Shown here: piece by piece, positions 52,527 through 61,803 of the stretch
Position numbering within the stretch: position 1 is the first letter of the stretch
How the letters are laid out: each line of letters begins with the position of its first letter
Source: Aureibaculum marinum
GTDB taxonomy: Bacteria; Bacteroidota; Bacteroidia; Flavobacteriales; Flavobacteriaceae
Assembly: GCF_003813905.1 (NCBI RefSeq)
Contig: NZ_RPFJ01000001.1
Span: 1-64,000, forward strand
DNA length: 64,000 nt
Direction of reading: 5' to 3'
The notes under the pieces: model-generated
What the model saw: only the letters and a program-made list of their open reading frames with translations
Database searches by the model: none
What the model was told of the DNA's origin: nothing
Position numbers and translations under genes: made by a program

Positions 52527-53201
52527 ATGAAAAAGTTAAGTTTACTACTCTTATTGTGCTCTCTATTTTTTATTAATTGTAAGAATACATCTAAAGAAAA
52601 AGAAATTGCCTCTATTAAAAAAGAAATAAATATTCAAAATATTGAAGTAAATAAAAGTGAAATAAAACTTAATGGAAATGAAGGCAATTGGTATTATAAT
52701 AACAAACTTTTTAATGGATATATGGTAACCTATACCGATAATGGCAAACTAGAACAGAAAGTTGGTTTTTATAATGGGAAAAAACAAGGAATTGCTAAAA
52801 TTTGGTTCCCAAATGGGCAATTAAAAGTGAAATCTCATTACCAGCAAAATAAACTTATTGGTAGTTATAAATCATGGTGGCCCAATGGAGTTTTAGCTTC
52901 TGAAGCTAACTATAAAAATGGCAAATTACAAGGTGTAGAAAAAAGATGGTATGCCTCTGGACAAATTGCAAAACAAATGACATACACAAATGGAAAAGAA
53001 GAAGGTATGCAAAAAGCTTGGCTCAAAAACGGAAAATTATATGTCAATTACGAAGCTAAAAATGGACGAATTTTTGGCATGAAAAAAGCCAATTTATGTT
53101 ACCAATTAGAAGATGAAGTAGTTATTGAAGACGAAAGAACAATATCCATATTTGGTGAAAAGAAAAAAAATATACCTAACATAAAAACCTTACAAAAATA
53201 A
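52527..53201 (+). CDS. YwqK-like (MORN-variant repeat) lipoprotein
   Basis: Starting at the ATG at 52527 (MKKLSLLLLLCSLFFINC) the chain is 224 residues with a lipobox before Cys18. A longer frame starts at 52464 within the YHYH gene but would bury this signal. The mature part carries five to six MORN-variant repeats of about 23 residues with the pattern NGKLxG...xWxxNGxL, for example YNGKKQGIAKIWFPNGQLKV and NGKLQGVEKRWYASGQIAKQ. YwqK-type repeats occur in antitoxins and in many Bacteroidota surface proteins; here the export signal argues against an antitoxin role. Within the CotH operon, 4 bp before the SCO gene. Confidence 0.85.
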   Translation: MKKLSLLLLLCSLFFINCKNTSKEKEIASIKKEINIQNIEVNKSEIKLNGNEGNWYYNNKLFNGYMVTYTDNGKLEQKVGFYNGKKQGIAKIWFPNGQLKVKSHYQQNKLIGSYKSWWPNGVLASEANYKNGKLQGVEKRWYASGQIAKQMTYTNGKEEGMQKAWLKNGKLYVNYEAKNGRIFGMKKANLCYQLEDEVVIEDERTISIFGEKKKNIPNIKTLQK

Positions 53202-53205
53202 TAAC

Positions 53206-53874
53206 ATGAGATATGTACTAATTTTATTACTTGCTTTAACTGTTAGTTGTAAAAAAGAGGTTAATAAAAAAGATGTAAACTCTGTTGAAACTAGTAGAGT
53301 TGACTATTTACCTTATTATAGTGAAGAGTCTTTTACACCACATTGGTTAATGCCAGAAACAAAAGAAGAGAAAAATTTTCATAAAATACCTGATTTTAAA
53401 TTAATTAATCAGTTAGGAGATACTATTTCTCAAAAAACATTTGAAAATAAAATTTATGTTACTGACTTCTTTTTTACAAGTTGTCCTGGTATTTGCCCAA
53501 AAATGACTAGCAATATGGTTAAACTTCAACAAGAATTTAAACAAGATTCTGAAGTTTTATTTTTATCTCATTCAGTAACTCCAACTATTGATTCTGTAGC
53601 TGAATTAAAGAAATATGCTGAAACCCATGGGGTAATAGCTAACAAATGGCATTTAGTTACAGGAAATAAAACTACAATCTATAACCTAGGTAGAAATGAA
53701 TACTTTGTTGAAAATGATTTAGGTGTACCAAAAAATAGTAATGATTTTTTACACTCAGAAAATTTCTTATTAATAGATAAAAATAAACACATTAGAGGTA
53801 TTTATAACGGCTTAGATAGAGCCTCTATGGCTCAATTAATAATAGATATTAAAGCGTTAAAAAAAGAAGTATAA
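53206..53874 (+). CDS. SCO1/SenC family copper chaperone
   Basis: A 222-residue thioredoxin-fold lipoprotein (LLALTVS before Cys15) that delivers copper, in known members to the CuA site of cytochrome oxidase, or acts as a thiol reductase. The copper-binding CxxxC motif is in DFFFTSCPGICPKMTSNM (about residue 89-106), and the third ligand is the His in NDFLHSENFLLID (about 183-195). All three ligands are present. It is the last gene of the CotH operon, and close to the sensor kinase gene. Its link to EF-hand, CotH and YHYH proteins rather than to cytochrome oxidase genes is unusual. Confidence 0.92.
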   Translation: MRYVLILLLALTVSCKKEVNKKDVNSVETSRVDYLPYYSEESFTPHWLMPETKEEKNFHKIPDFKLINQLGDTISQKTFENKIYVTDFFFTSCPGICPKMTSNMVKLQQEFKQDSEVLFLSHSVTPTIDSVAELKKYAETHGVIANKWHLVTGNKTTIYNLGRNEYFVENDLGVPKNSNDFLHSENFLLIDKNKHIRGIYNGLDRASMAQLIIDIKALKKEV

Positions 53875-54054
53875 ATTTACTAATTTAAAAGCCTCTATTT
53901 CTATTGAGCATAAAGTTATAATACCAACTATGAAACAAAATTATAAATCTATATTTATTATGTAATTAAAAGTTTTACATTTAAATATATAACTACTGAA
54001 ACTAATATAAAATTATGATTCTAAAATCATAAATTAGAACGTAATACCTAACTA

Positions 54055-55155
54055 ATGAAACTTAAAAATAATAAATTTAATTATTTTGAAACATTAATAA
54101 TAATTGCTTTTTGGGCATTACTATTTGCATCCCCTTTGTTATTTGGACGTTATGAATCGGAGATAGACTGGGGGCATATCCTAAACGTTTGGGTAAGTTA
54201 CTTACCCCTCTTGGGTTTGTTTTTTATCAATCGATTAATTTTATTACCAAAACTTTTCTTTAAAGGTAAAAAAATTAGCTATTTTTCAAGTACCATTATT
54301 TTAATACTTCTATTAGCTATAGGAATTTATTTTACCCGCAACAGGCCAATACAAAAAATAAATCCACCTCAAAGATTAGAAAACACAGGTAGTCCATTTC
54401 CTCGTGGTAACAATCTAGAAAAATCTCCTTTTCAAATTCAGCCCTTAAAAGATATTCCTAGACCAATTCCTAATTATGCTAACTTTATAATACTTGCTGT
54501 ATTATTGGTTGGTTTTGACGCAGGTTTACAAATTTCTATGCGTTGGGCTAAATTAGAACAAGAGAAATCGAATTTACAGAAAGAAAATGTTGAAAATCAA
54601 ATGGCTTTTTTAAGAAATCAAGTCAGTCCACATTTTTTTATGAATACATTAAATAATATTCATGCTTTAGTAGATATTGACTCTGAAGAAGCGAAAACCT
54701 CTATTATTAAACTATCAAGTTTAATGCGTCATTTATTATACGACTCTGATGATCATTTTACTTCCATAAAAAAAGAAGTAAAATTTATACAAAGTTATAT
54801 TGAACTTATGCGACTTCGCTTTACTAACAAAGTAAAAATTGAGGTTGATATTCCTAGTAGTATTCCTGATAAATCAATACCTCCACTATTATTTACTTCT
54901 TTATTAGAAAATGCTTTTAAACATGGTATTAGTTATAATCATCCCTCTTATATAAAAATAGTGATGTCCTTTTCTGATAATGCTTTAAATTTTACAATAG
55001 AAAATAGCAATCATAAAAAAGAAAAAGATACTTCCTCTGGTATAGGAATTAAAAATACTAAAAAAAGATTGTATCTATTGTATGGAAACAGCTATATTCT
55101 TAACATTTCAGAAAGTAAAGAAAAATATGTCGCAAATTTAAATATTCCATTATGA
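54055..55155 (+). CDS. LytS-type sensor histidine kinase
   Basis: A 366-residue membrane kinase with four helices: LIIIAFWALLFASPLLF, VSYLPLLGLFFINRLIL, TIILILLLAIGIYF and NFIILAVLLVGFDAGL. A 60-residue Pro/Arg-rich extracytoplasmic loop lies between helices 3 and 4. The cytoplasmic half has the His_kinase domain H-box FLRNQVSPHFFMNTLNNIHA (phospho-His in SPHFF, about 196) and the HATPase N-box LLFTSLLENAFKHGIS and G-box GIGIKNTKKRL. It overlaps the response regulator gene by 4 bp (ATGA). Likely partner and activator of the LytTR regulator that targets promoters A-C. Confidence 0.92.
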   Translation: MKLKNNKFNYFETLIIIAFWALLFASPLLFGRYESEIDWGHILNVWVSYLPLLGLFFINRLILLPKLFFKGKKISYFSSTIILILLLAIGIYFTRNRPIQKINPPQRLENTGSPFPRGNNLEKSPFQIQPLKDIPRPIPNYANFIILAVLLVGFDAGLQISMRWAKLEQEKSNLQKENVENQMAFLRNQVSPHFFMNTLNNIHALVDIDSEEAKTSIIKLSSLMRHLLYDSDDHFTSIKKEVKFIQSYIELMRLRFTNKVKIEVDIPSSIPDKSIPPLLFTSLLENAFKHGISYNHPSYIKIVMSFSDNALNFTIENSNHKKEKDTSSGIGIKNTKKRLYLLYGNSYILNISESKEKYVANLNIPL

Positions 55156-55868
55156 TACGTTGTATAGCCATTGATGATGAACCTCTTGCTCTTAAGCAAA
55201 TAGCTAGTTATATTGATAAAACTCCATTTTTAACCCTAATTTATCAATTTGAAAGTGCTTTCCAAGCAATTTCTTTTATTCAAGAAAATGAAGTTGACTT
55301 AATGTTTGTTGATATTAATATGCCTGATTTAAACGGGATGGATTTTGTAAAATCTTTGAACAACCCTCCAAAAGTAATTTTTACTACTGCATATAGTGAA
55401 TATGCCCTTGACGGATTTAAGGTAGATGCTATCGATTATCTATTAAAACCTATTGGTTATATTCAGTTTTTAAAAGCTACCGAAAAAGCCAAAAATCGAT
55501 TAAAACCAAAAGAAATTGATAAAACTGAAATTCATAGTAATGATAAATTTTTATTTATTAAATCTGAATATAAAATTGTTCGAATAAACCTAGTCGATAT
55601 AAAATATATTGAAGGAATGCGTGAATATGTACGAATTCATTTATCAAATGACAAACCCATAATGGCTTTAATGAGCATGAAAAAAATGGAAAAATTTCTT
55701 CCAGATACTAATTTTATGAGAGTTCACCGTTCGTTTTTGGTAAATCTTGATAAAATAACAATGGTAGAACGTAATAGAATTGTTTTTGACGAAAAAACAT
55801 ATATTCCAATTAGTGAACAACACAAAGAAAAATTTCAAAAATTTTTAGATGATAATTTTTTAGTTTAA
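55152..55868 (+). CDS. LytTR-family response regulator
   Basis: A 238-residue two-domain regulator. The receiver has the acidic pair IDDEPLALKQI, the phospho-acceptor in MFVDINMPDLNGMDFVK (Asp54), Thr in IFTTAYSEYALDGF and Lys in DYLLKPIGY. The LytTR DNA-binding domain runs from about 135 to the end and includes IKYIEGMREYVRIHL and MRVHRSFLVNLDKI. LytTR proteins bind two direct half-sites on one DNA face, about 21 bp apart, exactly the spacing found at promoters A, B and C upstream. Cotranscribed with the kinase gene. Confidence 0.93.
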   Translation: MIRCIAIDDEPLALKQIASYIDKTPFLTLIYQFESAFQAISFIQENEVDLMFVDINMPDLNGMDFVKSLNNPPKVIFTTAYSEYALDGFKVDAIDYLLKPIGYIQFLKATEKAKNRLKPKEIDKTEIHSNDKFLFIKSEYKIVRINLVDIKYIEGMREYVRIHLSNDKPIMALMSMKKMEKFLPDTNFMRVHRSFLVNLDKITMVERNRIVFDEKTYIPISEQHKEKFQKFLDDNFLV

Positions 55869-55886
55869 CTAAAAAAACATGTTGTA

Positions 55887-57128
55887 TTAATTGATTTTTC
55901 TTTTTACAAACCAGATATCTTCTAAACTTAAATTTACCCCAATTGAATGGTAATTTTCTTTTATTAAATTATTAGAAACTTGTCCTAACTTTCCGTAAGA
56001 ATAGGTAATATTTAATACAGAATTATTCATTTCACTGAGTGGTAATCCTAGACCTAAATTAAATTCATAGTTTGAAATTCTAGTATCACCAATTCTTAAA
56101 TTTCCATCATCATAACTAAATCCTGCTCTATAATTTATTTTACTAAAATAACTTAAAGTCTTTTTTAATGGAATATATTCTAAACCTACATTATAAATTT
56201 GTTGATTTACAAAATCACCTATATTATCAGATTGATTTGTGGTAGTCCAGAAATTTTTCCTATAATCTAAAGAAACCAAAAATCTTTCTTTTACCTTAAA
56301 ATAAGTACCAAATCCAATTTCTAAAGGTAATTTATAATCTTTAAGTTTACCATCATCAGAACTTATTACAGTTTCTGATATGGTAACTTCACTAGATTGT
56401 TTTCCATTCAAATTTGATGGAAAACTGACTATACCTCCAAAAGAAACATTTTTAGTCAAATCATATTGTAGTCCTACTCCACCTCTAAATCCTGAATAAC
56501 TATTAGTTTCATCAATTAGCATTTCACTACCTAATATAGTACTAGATTCTGTTTGTTCTATATTTCCGAAAAGAAAAGATCCAAATACTCCTAACCTCAA
56601 TGCTTTACCAATAGAATACCCATAATTAAGTTTTAAATTATTAAGACCTCCAGAACCATTAAAATCACTTAGAAATTTAGCATCATATCCTTCCACATCA
56701 GATTCAATTCCAGTAATAGAATAGCCAATACTGGTGTAGGGTAATAAAGTTAAGCCAATACCTGAATTTTTAGTAACAGAAAACCCAAATGCTAAACTTG
56801 AAAAGTTACCAGTTAACTCATTTTTTTTATAATTATTCTCATTATAAGATGCATACTGACCTTTTAAACCTATATCGTAAAAAAAAGAATTTGAATGTAT
56901 CGTAGCATACGATGCAGGGTTTAAACTATTAAGGTCTACAGTAGAAAATCTTGCAATACCTGAATGCCCTAAAGCATTGGCTTTTCCTGTACTCATTTTA
57001 TTAGAGAGACCTAAACCATATAGAGAATAAGGCGAACTGGTCAATGACTCTGACTGGGCATTAAGCTGACCATAGCCCAATAAAATCAAATATATAATTG
57101 TTAAAATTCTATTTTTATTATTCATCAT
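55887..57128 (-). CDS. FadL/OmpP1-like outer-membrane barrel protein
   Basis: A 413-residue outer-membrane protein. Signal peptide ILTIIYLILLGYGQLNA (cleavage before QSES) precedes SPYSLYGLGLSNKMSTGKAN and LNSLNPASYATI, typical of the FadL-like family seen in Bacteroidota, and beta strands throughout (FGSFLFGNIEQ, GGVGLQYDLTKNVSFGGIVS, VLNITYSYGKLGQ). The first codon pair is ATG ATG; the second (57125) may be used. Its start overlaps the DUF4270 gene by 11 bp, so the two are translationally coupled. Ligand unknown. Confidence 0.82.
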   Translation of the reverse strand: MMNNKNRILTIIYLILLGYGQLNAQSESLTSSPYSLYGLGLSNKMSTGKANALGHSGIARFSTVDLNSLNPASYATIHSNSFFYDIGLKGQYASYNENNYKKNELTGNFSSLAFGFSVTKNSGIGLTLLPYTSIGYSITGIESDVEGYDAKFLSDFNGSGGLNNLKLNYGYSIGKALRLGVFGSFLFGNIEQTESSTILGSEMLIDETNSYSGFRGGVGLQYDLTKNVSFGGIVSFPSNLNGKQSSEVTISETVISSDDGKLKDYKLPLEIGFGTYFKVKERFLVSLDYRKNFWTTTNQSDNIGDFVNQQIYNVGLEYIPLKKTLSYFSKINYRAGFSYDDGNLRIGDTRISNYEFNLGLGLPLSEMNNSVLNITYSYGKLGQVSNNLIKENYHSIGVNLSLEDIWFVKRKIN

Positions 57129-58446
57129 ATACGGTATAAATTATTTCAACTTTTAATTTGACATCATTTGAAGCATTCTCATTGTAAAAAACATACCTAT
57201 CAACAGATTGAGTGTATTCTTGTGGATATATTGCTAAATAAAGTTCGTCACCATTTATTGAACTAAGTTTTTGCGTTAAAAAATAATTGATGGGTATTGA
57301 ATATGTAGTAATATTAAACTCATCATCTTCACTTTCAATTTCTCCATAAGCCACACCATCAGAACCATCATAAGCATACAACAGATCTACAACATTATAA
57401 TCATCATCAATAATATAAAGCTGTAAAGAATCTCTCGTAGTTAAAATATCAGCATTAATGTCTTTTTTTAATGCTATTTGTAAATTAGCAGATAGTATAA
57501 CTCCCGTACCTTTTATATCGTAAATAGATTTAATATTAGGAATATCAATTTTAGTTGCTATTCCAATGCCTCCTTGCAAATAACTTTTATCACCAGTATC
57601 GTAACTGGATATTTCTGTATTACCAGTTTGTAAAGATTGTAAAGTCGTGTTTTGAAGATTTGATGTTATGTTATGAAAACTATTAGTTGTATTTATTGAA
57701 AAATCAGAATAAAGTAACCCTTCTTCTTCAGAGGTTAACTCAACATCAGTACTATAATATAAACGAACATAACTGGTATTAGAAAAGCCAAAAATTGTAG
57801 TGTTGTCATCTTTAGGTTCTATAAATAATCCTTTATATTCATCTAAAAAATCGTCGTTATTGTTAATTTCATTTTCTTTGATTTTGTTAAACAACTCTAC
57901 ACCAAAATTATCATTTAAAGTTACATGAAGAGAATCACCAATCTTATTTGGCCTATATAGAAAATCTAAATTTGCAATTGGCGTTGTACTGTGTTCAAAT
58001 TCTGTTGTATTATAGAAGTAAGGATAATCTTCATCATCAGTTTCAATTTCTTCAGTAACTTCATAAACTTTTATTCCCTGGGTGGGTATGGTGTCATTGT
58101 AAAAATAATTGTCATACTTTAAAACTAAAACAATTGAATCGTATTCAACATCATTAGCAATGGAATAATTAGAAGGCGATAATTGTAAATAGGTTTTTGC
58201 CTTTATCGAGCCAAAAATAGGATCTTGGTAAGCTCCAATTAAAAACCTTTCAGCACTTTCTACATTTAACGTATCCATTTTAAAAGTAGATGATTTTACT
58301 GAAATAGTATCAAGAAAATAAACTTTCGTATTTGTATTTACCCAATCACCTCCTACTACCAATTCAGAATCACTTTCGCTACAGGAAAATAATAGAACTA
58401 CTAAGCTCAGAATTATAATAATTGACCTTATTGATATATATCGCAT
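57118..58446 (-). CDS. DUF4270 family lipoprotein
   Basis: A 442-residue lipoprotein (VVLLFS before Cys22, then SESDSE), belonging to the Bacteroidota-specific DUF4270 family. Features are the start region WVNTNTKVYFLDTISVKSST, FLIGAYQDPIFGSIKAKTYL, YDSIVLVLKYDNYFYNDT and the C-terminal beta-rich YDIKGTGVILSANLQIAL. The family is presumed surface-exposed and has no established function. It forms an operon with the FadL-like gene. It is divergent from the DUF6268/kelch genes across a 225-bp region that contains a plus-strand -7 box TAGTTTTG (58643-58650) and a minus-strand near-match CTACTTTG (58504-58511). Confidence 0.85.
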   Translation of the reverse strand: MRYISIRSIIIILSLVVLLFSCSESDSELVVGGDWVNTNTKVYFLDTISVKSSTFKMDTLNVESAERFLIGAYQDPIFGSIKAKTYLQLSPSNYSIANDVEYDSIVLVLKYDNYFYNDTIPTQGIKVYEVTEEIETDDEDYPYFYNTTEFEHSTTPIANLDFLYRPNKIGDSLHVTLNDNFGVELFNKIKENEINNNDDFLDEYKGLFIEPKDDNTTIFGFSNTSYVRLYYSTDVELTSEEEGLLYSDFSINTTNSFHNITSNLQNTTLQSLQTGNTEISSYDTGDKSYLQGGIGIATKIDIPNIKSIYDIKGTGVILSANLQIALKKDINADILTTRDSLQLYIIDDDYNVVDLLYAYDGSDGVAYGEIESEDDEFNITTYSIPINYFLTQKLSSINGDELYLAIYPQEYTQSVDRYVFYNENASNDVKLKVEIIYTVYDE

Positions 58447-58671
58447 TTTTCAATTTTTGATGCGAACCTAAACATAGTATTAGTTATTTTAAAAAGAGTT
58501 ATACAAAGTAGTCTATTTGATATGCCAATTGGAAAATTCTATCTACAAACCCTTTATTCTCTTTTGGTCTTTAAAAAACATGAGTTTGTATAGACTAATC
58601 TAGTGAACTTCTATTTTCTTTTTATATCAACAAGTTTAAAGATAGTTTTGAGCAAAAATTATTAATTACCA

Positions 58672-59541
58672 ATGGTAAAAAGAATTATGGCGTGTCTAAT
58701 TTTATCTTATGGAATTAAAGCCAACTGTCAATTTAAAGAATCGCTGATATCATTTAATTATTTAATGAATACAGCTAATATGGATAAAAACAGAAGTTCA
58801 TCGGATATTGATTTTGCTATAAATGTTCCTCTTAAATTAGGTAAAATACATTTTTTAAATACGCTAAATTATAGCATTTATAATTTTGATTTTAAAAAGA
58901 CATTTTATGATTACCAAGCTATTGAAAATATATATAACATCAGTTATGGATTGTCCTTATTATACCCTATATATAACGATTGGAAACTTAAAACAAATGC
59001 AACACTAGCCCTATCTTCTAACTTTAAAGGTTCTGTAAATAGTGATGATTTATTTTTAACAGGAGGTATTACATTTGAAAAACAACTTATAAACTCAATT
59101 TTTGAATTCGGTTTAGGATATTATACCTTTTTAGGCAAACCCAAAATATTACCCACTATAAGTTATTCTTCAAAAATAAACGAAATGTTAACTTTTAAAT
59201 TAGGTTTTCCCATTTCAAATATTAATTATCAATTTAATGATAAAAGTAGTATCACTTCTGAATTAGCTTTTAAAGGAAATTACTCAAACCTCAGCAATTT
59301 AGTAGTATTAGATACTTATAAAAGTGCTAACAAAGTTGAATTTAACAATACAAATTTAAAAATAGGATACAATTATAATATGGATAGTAATTGGACAATA
59401 TCAATCAATGCCGGTGGATATTTAAATAGTGACTATTCTTTAAATAATACAAATACAAACAATGAAGAAGGTTTTGACCTTTTTAAATCACCCTTTATAT
59501 CAACAGGAGTAAAATTTAATATAAAAAACAAAAATCAATAA
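58672..59541 (+). CDS. DUF6268-like outer-membrane beta-barrel protein
   Basis: A 289-residue protein with a short signal sequence (ACLILSYGIKANC, then QFKESLISF) and alternating beta strands throughout, such as YNISYGLSLLYPIYNDWKLK, TLALSSNFKGSV, FEFGLGYYTFLGKPKILPTI and TNLKIGYNYNMDSNWTISIN, ending in GVKFNIKNKNQ. It resembles DUF6268 barrel proteins; the assignment is by overall pattern. It is 2 bp ahead of the kelch lipoprotein gene, with which it forms an operon preceded by -7 box TAGTTTTG (58643-58650). Confidence 0.75.
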   Translation: MVKRIMACLILSYGIKANCQFKESLISFNYLMNTANMDKNRSSSDIDFAINVPLKLGKIHFLNTLNYSIYNFDFKKTFYDYQAIENIYNISYGLSLLYPIYNDWKLKTNATLALSSNFKGSVNSDDLFLTGGITFEKQLINSIFEFGLGYYTFLGKPKILPTISYSSKINEMLTFKLGFPISNINYQFNDKSSITSELAFKGNYSNLSNLVVLDTYKSANKVEFNNTNLKIGYNYNMDSNWTISINAGGYLNSDYSLNNTNTNNEEGFDLFKSPFISTGVKFNIKNKNQ

Positions 59542-59543
59542 AA

Positions 59544-60527
59544 ATGAAAAACAAAATACAATTTTTAACTTTAATAATGGTTTCTTTAACAACCTTGATT
59601 GGCTGTTCAGATGATGACAGCTATGAAAGAGGAAACTGGGTACAACGTTCTGCTTTTGATGGAGTAGCTAGAAGCAATGCAGTTAGTTTTACCATAAATG
59701 GTTATGGGTATATGGGAACCGGATATGATGGAGACGATTACTTAAATGATTTTTGGCGATATAATATAGCTGATGATTATTGGGAACGATTACCAGATTT
59801 TCCAGGAGTCGCTAGAAGTTCTGCTACTGGATTTTCAATTGACGGTAAAGGATATATAGGAATCGGTTATGATGGGGATAATGAACTTAGTGATTTTTGG
59901 GAATACGATCCTACTACTAACCAATGGAAACAAATAGCCGATTTTGGTGGTGGAGCAAGAAGAGCAGCCATTGGTTTTGGTGTAAACAATTACGGTTATG
60001 TTGGAACAGGATATGACGGTGATTATGATTATAAAGACTTTTGGAAATATAATCCTTCAACCAATGAATGGTCACAAATACTAGGTTTTGGTGGAAATAA
60101 AAGAAGAGATGGAACCGCTTTTATAATTGACAATATGGTTTATTTAGGCTTTGGTATCACCAACGGAATTTATCAAACAGATTTTTGGAAATTTGACCCT
60201 CAAAACGAAGAATGGACACGTCTTTTAGACCTGGACGAAGAAGATGAGTATTCAATTACAAGATCTAATACTGTGTCATTTGCGGTTAACGGATTAGGAT
60301 ATGTTTCTACTGGATATGCAAGTGGTGCTATAACATCAACCTGGGAATACGACCCAATTAATGATGATTGGGAAGAAATAACAAGCCTAGAAGCTACAGC
60401 AAGACAAGATGCCGTAAGCTTTTACGAAAATAATAGAGCTTTTGTATCATTAGGTAGAACTGGAAGTTTATATCTATACGACACTTACGAAATATTCCCT
60501 CAAGAGGAATATAACGACGAAGATTAA
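59544..60527 (+). CDS. Kelch-repeat surface lipoprotein
   Basis: A 327-residue lipoprotein (TTLIG before Cys21, followed by SDDDSYERG). Six kelch-type blades of about 50 residues form a beta-propeller. Each has NGYGYMGTGYDGDD-like loops and a DFWRYNIADDYWERLPDF-like strand, for example GKGYIGIGYDGDNELSDFWE and YGYVGTGYDGDYDYKDFWKY. The Asp-rich GTGYDGD turns are regular and could bind calcium. The acidic motif after the lipid anchor suggests surface export. It is coupled to the DUF6268 gene and faces the DUF4270 gene; a similar barrel-propeller-lipoprotein arrangement is seen with BtuB/BtuG in this window. Confidence 0.85.
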   Translation: MKNKIQFLTLIMVSLTTLIGCSDDDSYERGNWVQRSAFDGVARSNAVSFTINGYGYMGTGYDGDDYLNDFWRYNIADDYWERLPDFPGVARSSATGFSIDGKGYIGIGYDGDNELSDFWEYDPTTNQWKQIADFGGGARRAAIGFGVNNYGYVGTGYDGDYDYKDFWKYNPSTNEWSQILGFGGNKRRDGTAFIIDNMVYLGFGITNGIYQTDFWKFDPQNEEWTRLLDLDEEDEYSITRSNTVSFAVNGLGYVSTGYASGAITSTWEYDPINDDWEEITSLEATARQDAVSFYENNRAFVSLGRTGSLYLYDTYEIFPQEEYNDED

Positions 60528-60564
60528 GTTAATTAGTAGTTTTTATATTTTTTCAGATTTATTT

Positions 60565-60608
60565 CCCAAAGTAAGTTATGTAGTTCGTTTTTATTAACTC
60601 ACTTTGGG
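60565..60608 (+). terminator. Terminator after the kelch gene
   Basis: CCCAAAGTAAGTTA (60565-60578) pairs with TAACTCACTTTGGG (60595-60608), one imperfect pair, followed by TTTTAT. Confidence 0.82.
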
Positions 60609-60759
60609 TTTTATAATCTATAGTTTCTATATTTTTATTTATTTAAATAAGAAAGTGATGTTTTTTAGCAAAAACAATATAACAAAACCATAAATTTACC
60701 ATAAACCTCTCAAAACTTAGAACCTGAAAAAAAAGATAATTTTCAATTGTAATACTAAA

Positions 60760-61803
60760 ATGAGTAAGATTTTAAATTCTAAAAAAATAGCAATCCATAT
60801 TTTAATATGGTTGGCTTTTGTTTTGGTAAGTTTACTCCCAATTTATTATGATAGAGGATCAATACATTACAAAACCATTGCCCTTTTATGTTCTGCAATT
60901 ATCATTTTTTATATTAACTATTTTTATTTAGTGCCTAGATTCTTATTAAAAAGAAAAACTACAATATATGTTGTTTCCGCACTAGTTCTAATTTTTATTT
61001 CTATTTTTTTGGCCTCATTAATTCCATTTGATGCCCCTAGACCCTTCGAAAACATTGAAGGGACAACTTCTCCTCCTCTAGAAAATTTTCCTAAACCCGC
61101 AAGAAAATTTCTATTTCCTATGTTTCCTTTATTTTTTAATTTAGGATTTATCGTTATAGGAACCTCCATTAGAATTTATGAAGAATGGAACAAAAATGAA
61201 AGAAAAAGACATTTGATAGAAAGTCAAAAAAACTCAACTGAATTACATTTTTTAAAACATCAAATCAATCCTCATTTTTTATTTAATTCGCTTAATAGCA
61301 TTTACTCTTTAACTTCAAAAAAATCGGACGACGCACCAGAAGCTGTAATTACATTATCTGAACTGATGCGATATATGTTGTATAAAACTGATAATGATTT
61401 TGTACTGCTTAAAGATGAGTTAGAATACATTCAAAATTATTTAAAATTACAACGTTTACGAATTCCTAACAATGAAAATGTTACAATAAACATACATGGA
61501 GATGTATACAATCAAAAAATAAGACCTCTTTTACTAATCTCTTTTATAGAAAATGCTTTTAAGCACGGTACTAATTTTGCTGGTAAAACTGAAGTAAAAA
61601 TTATTATAACAGTTCTTAATAATGAGTTAAAATTCAATTGTATCAACTTAATTGGAAATAAAAAGAAAGATAAAAAACATTCAGGTATTGGGGTGCAAAA
61701 TACACGTGAAAGACTAGAACTTTTGTATCCGGAAAAGCATGAGCTAAACATAAAAGAAGAAAACAATAGATACATAATTAACCTAACACTAAAACTAAAT
61801 TAA
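60760..61803 (+). CDS. LytS-type sensor histidine kinase, second module
   Basis: A 347-residue membrane kinase, a paralogue of the one at 54055. Four membrane helices (IAIHILIWLAFVLVSLL, IALLCSAIIIFYINYFYL, VVSALVLIFISIFLASL and FPLFFNLGFIVIGTSI) again have a Pro-rich loop before the last helix (DAPRPFENIEGTTSPPLENF). The H-box is FLKHQINPHFLFNSLNSIYS, the N-box LLLISFIENAFKHGTNF and the G-box GIGVQNTRERLELLYP. Its stop codon overlaps the ATG of the response regulator by one base. Located downstream of the kelch gene behind a terminator, so separately transcribed. Confidence 0.92.
   Translation: MSKILNSKKIAIHILIWLAFVLVSLLPIYYDRGSIHYKTIALLCSAIIIFYINYFYLVPRFLLKRKTTIYVVSALVLIFISIFLASLIPFDAPRPFENIEGTTSPPLENFPKPARKFLFPMFPLFFNLGFIVIGTSIRIYEEWNKNERKRHLIESQKNSTELHFLKHQINPHFLFNSLNSIYSLTSKKSDDAPEAVITLSELMRYMLYKTDNDFVLLKDELEYIQNYLKLQRLRIPNNENVTINIHGDVYNQKIRPLLLISFIENAFKHGTNFAGKTEVKIIITVLNNELKFNCINLIGNKKKDKKHSGIGVQNTRERLELLYPEKHELNIKEENNRYIINLTLKLN

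Noticed and set aside
52464-53201. YwqK-like gene as an antitoxin of a toxin-antitoxin pair
   Set aside because: The protein has a lipoprotein signal and no toxin-like neighbour; MORN-variant repeats are common in exported Bacteroidota proteins.
58504-58572. Possible fourth LytTR-type promoter before the DUF4270 operon (minus strand GTAGATAGAATTTT then CTACTTTG)
   Set aside because: The core-to-TTTG distance is 39, not 38, and no second half-site lies 21 bp upstream (the nearest AAAGAC is 26 bp away), so it does not meet the pattern of promoters A-C.
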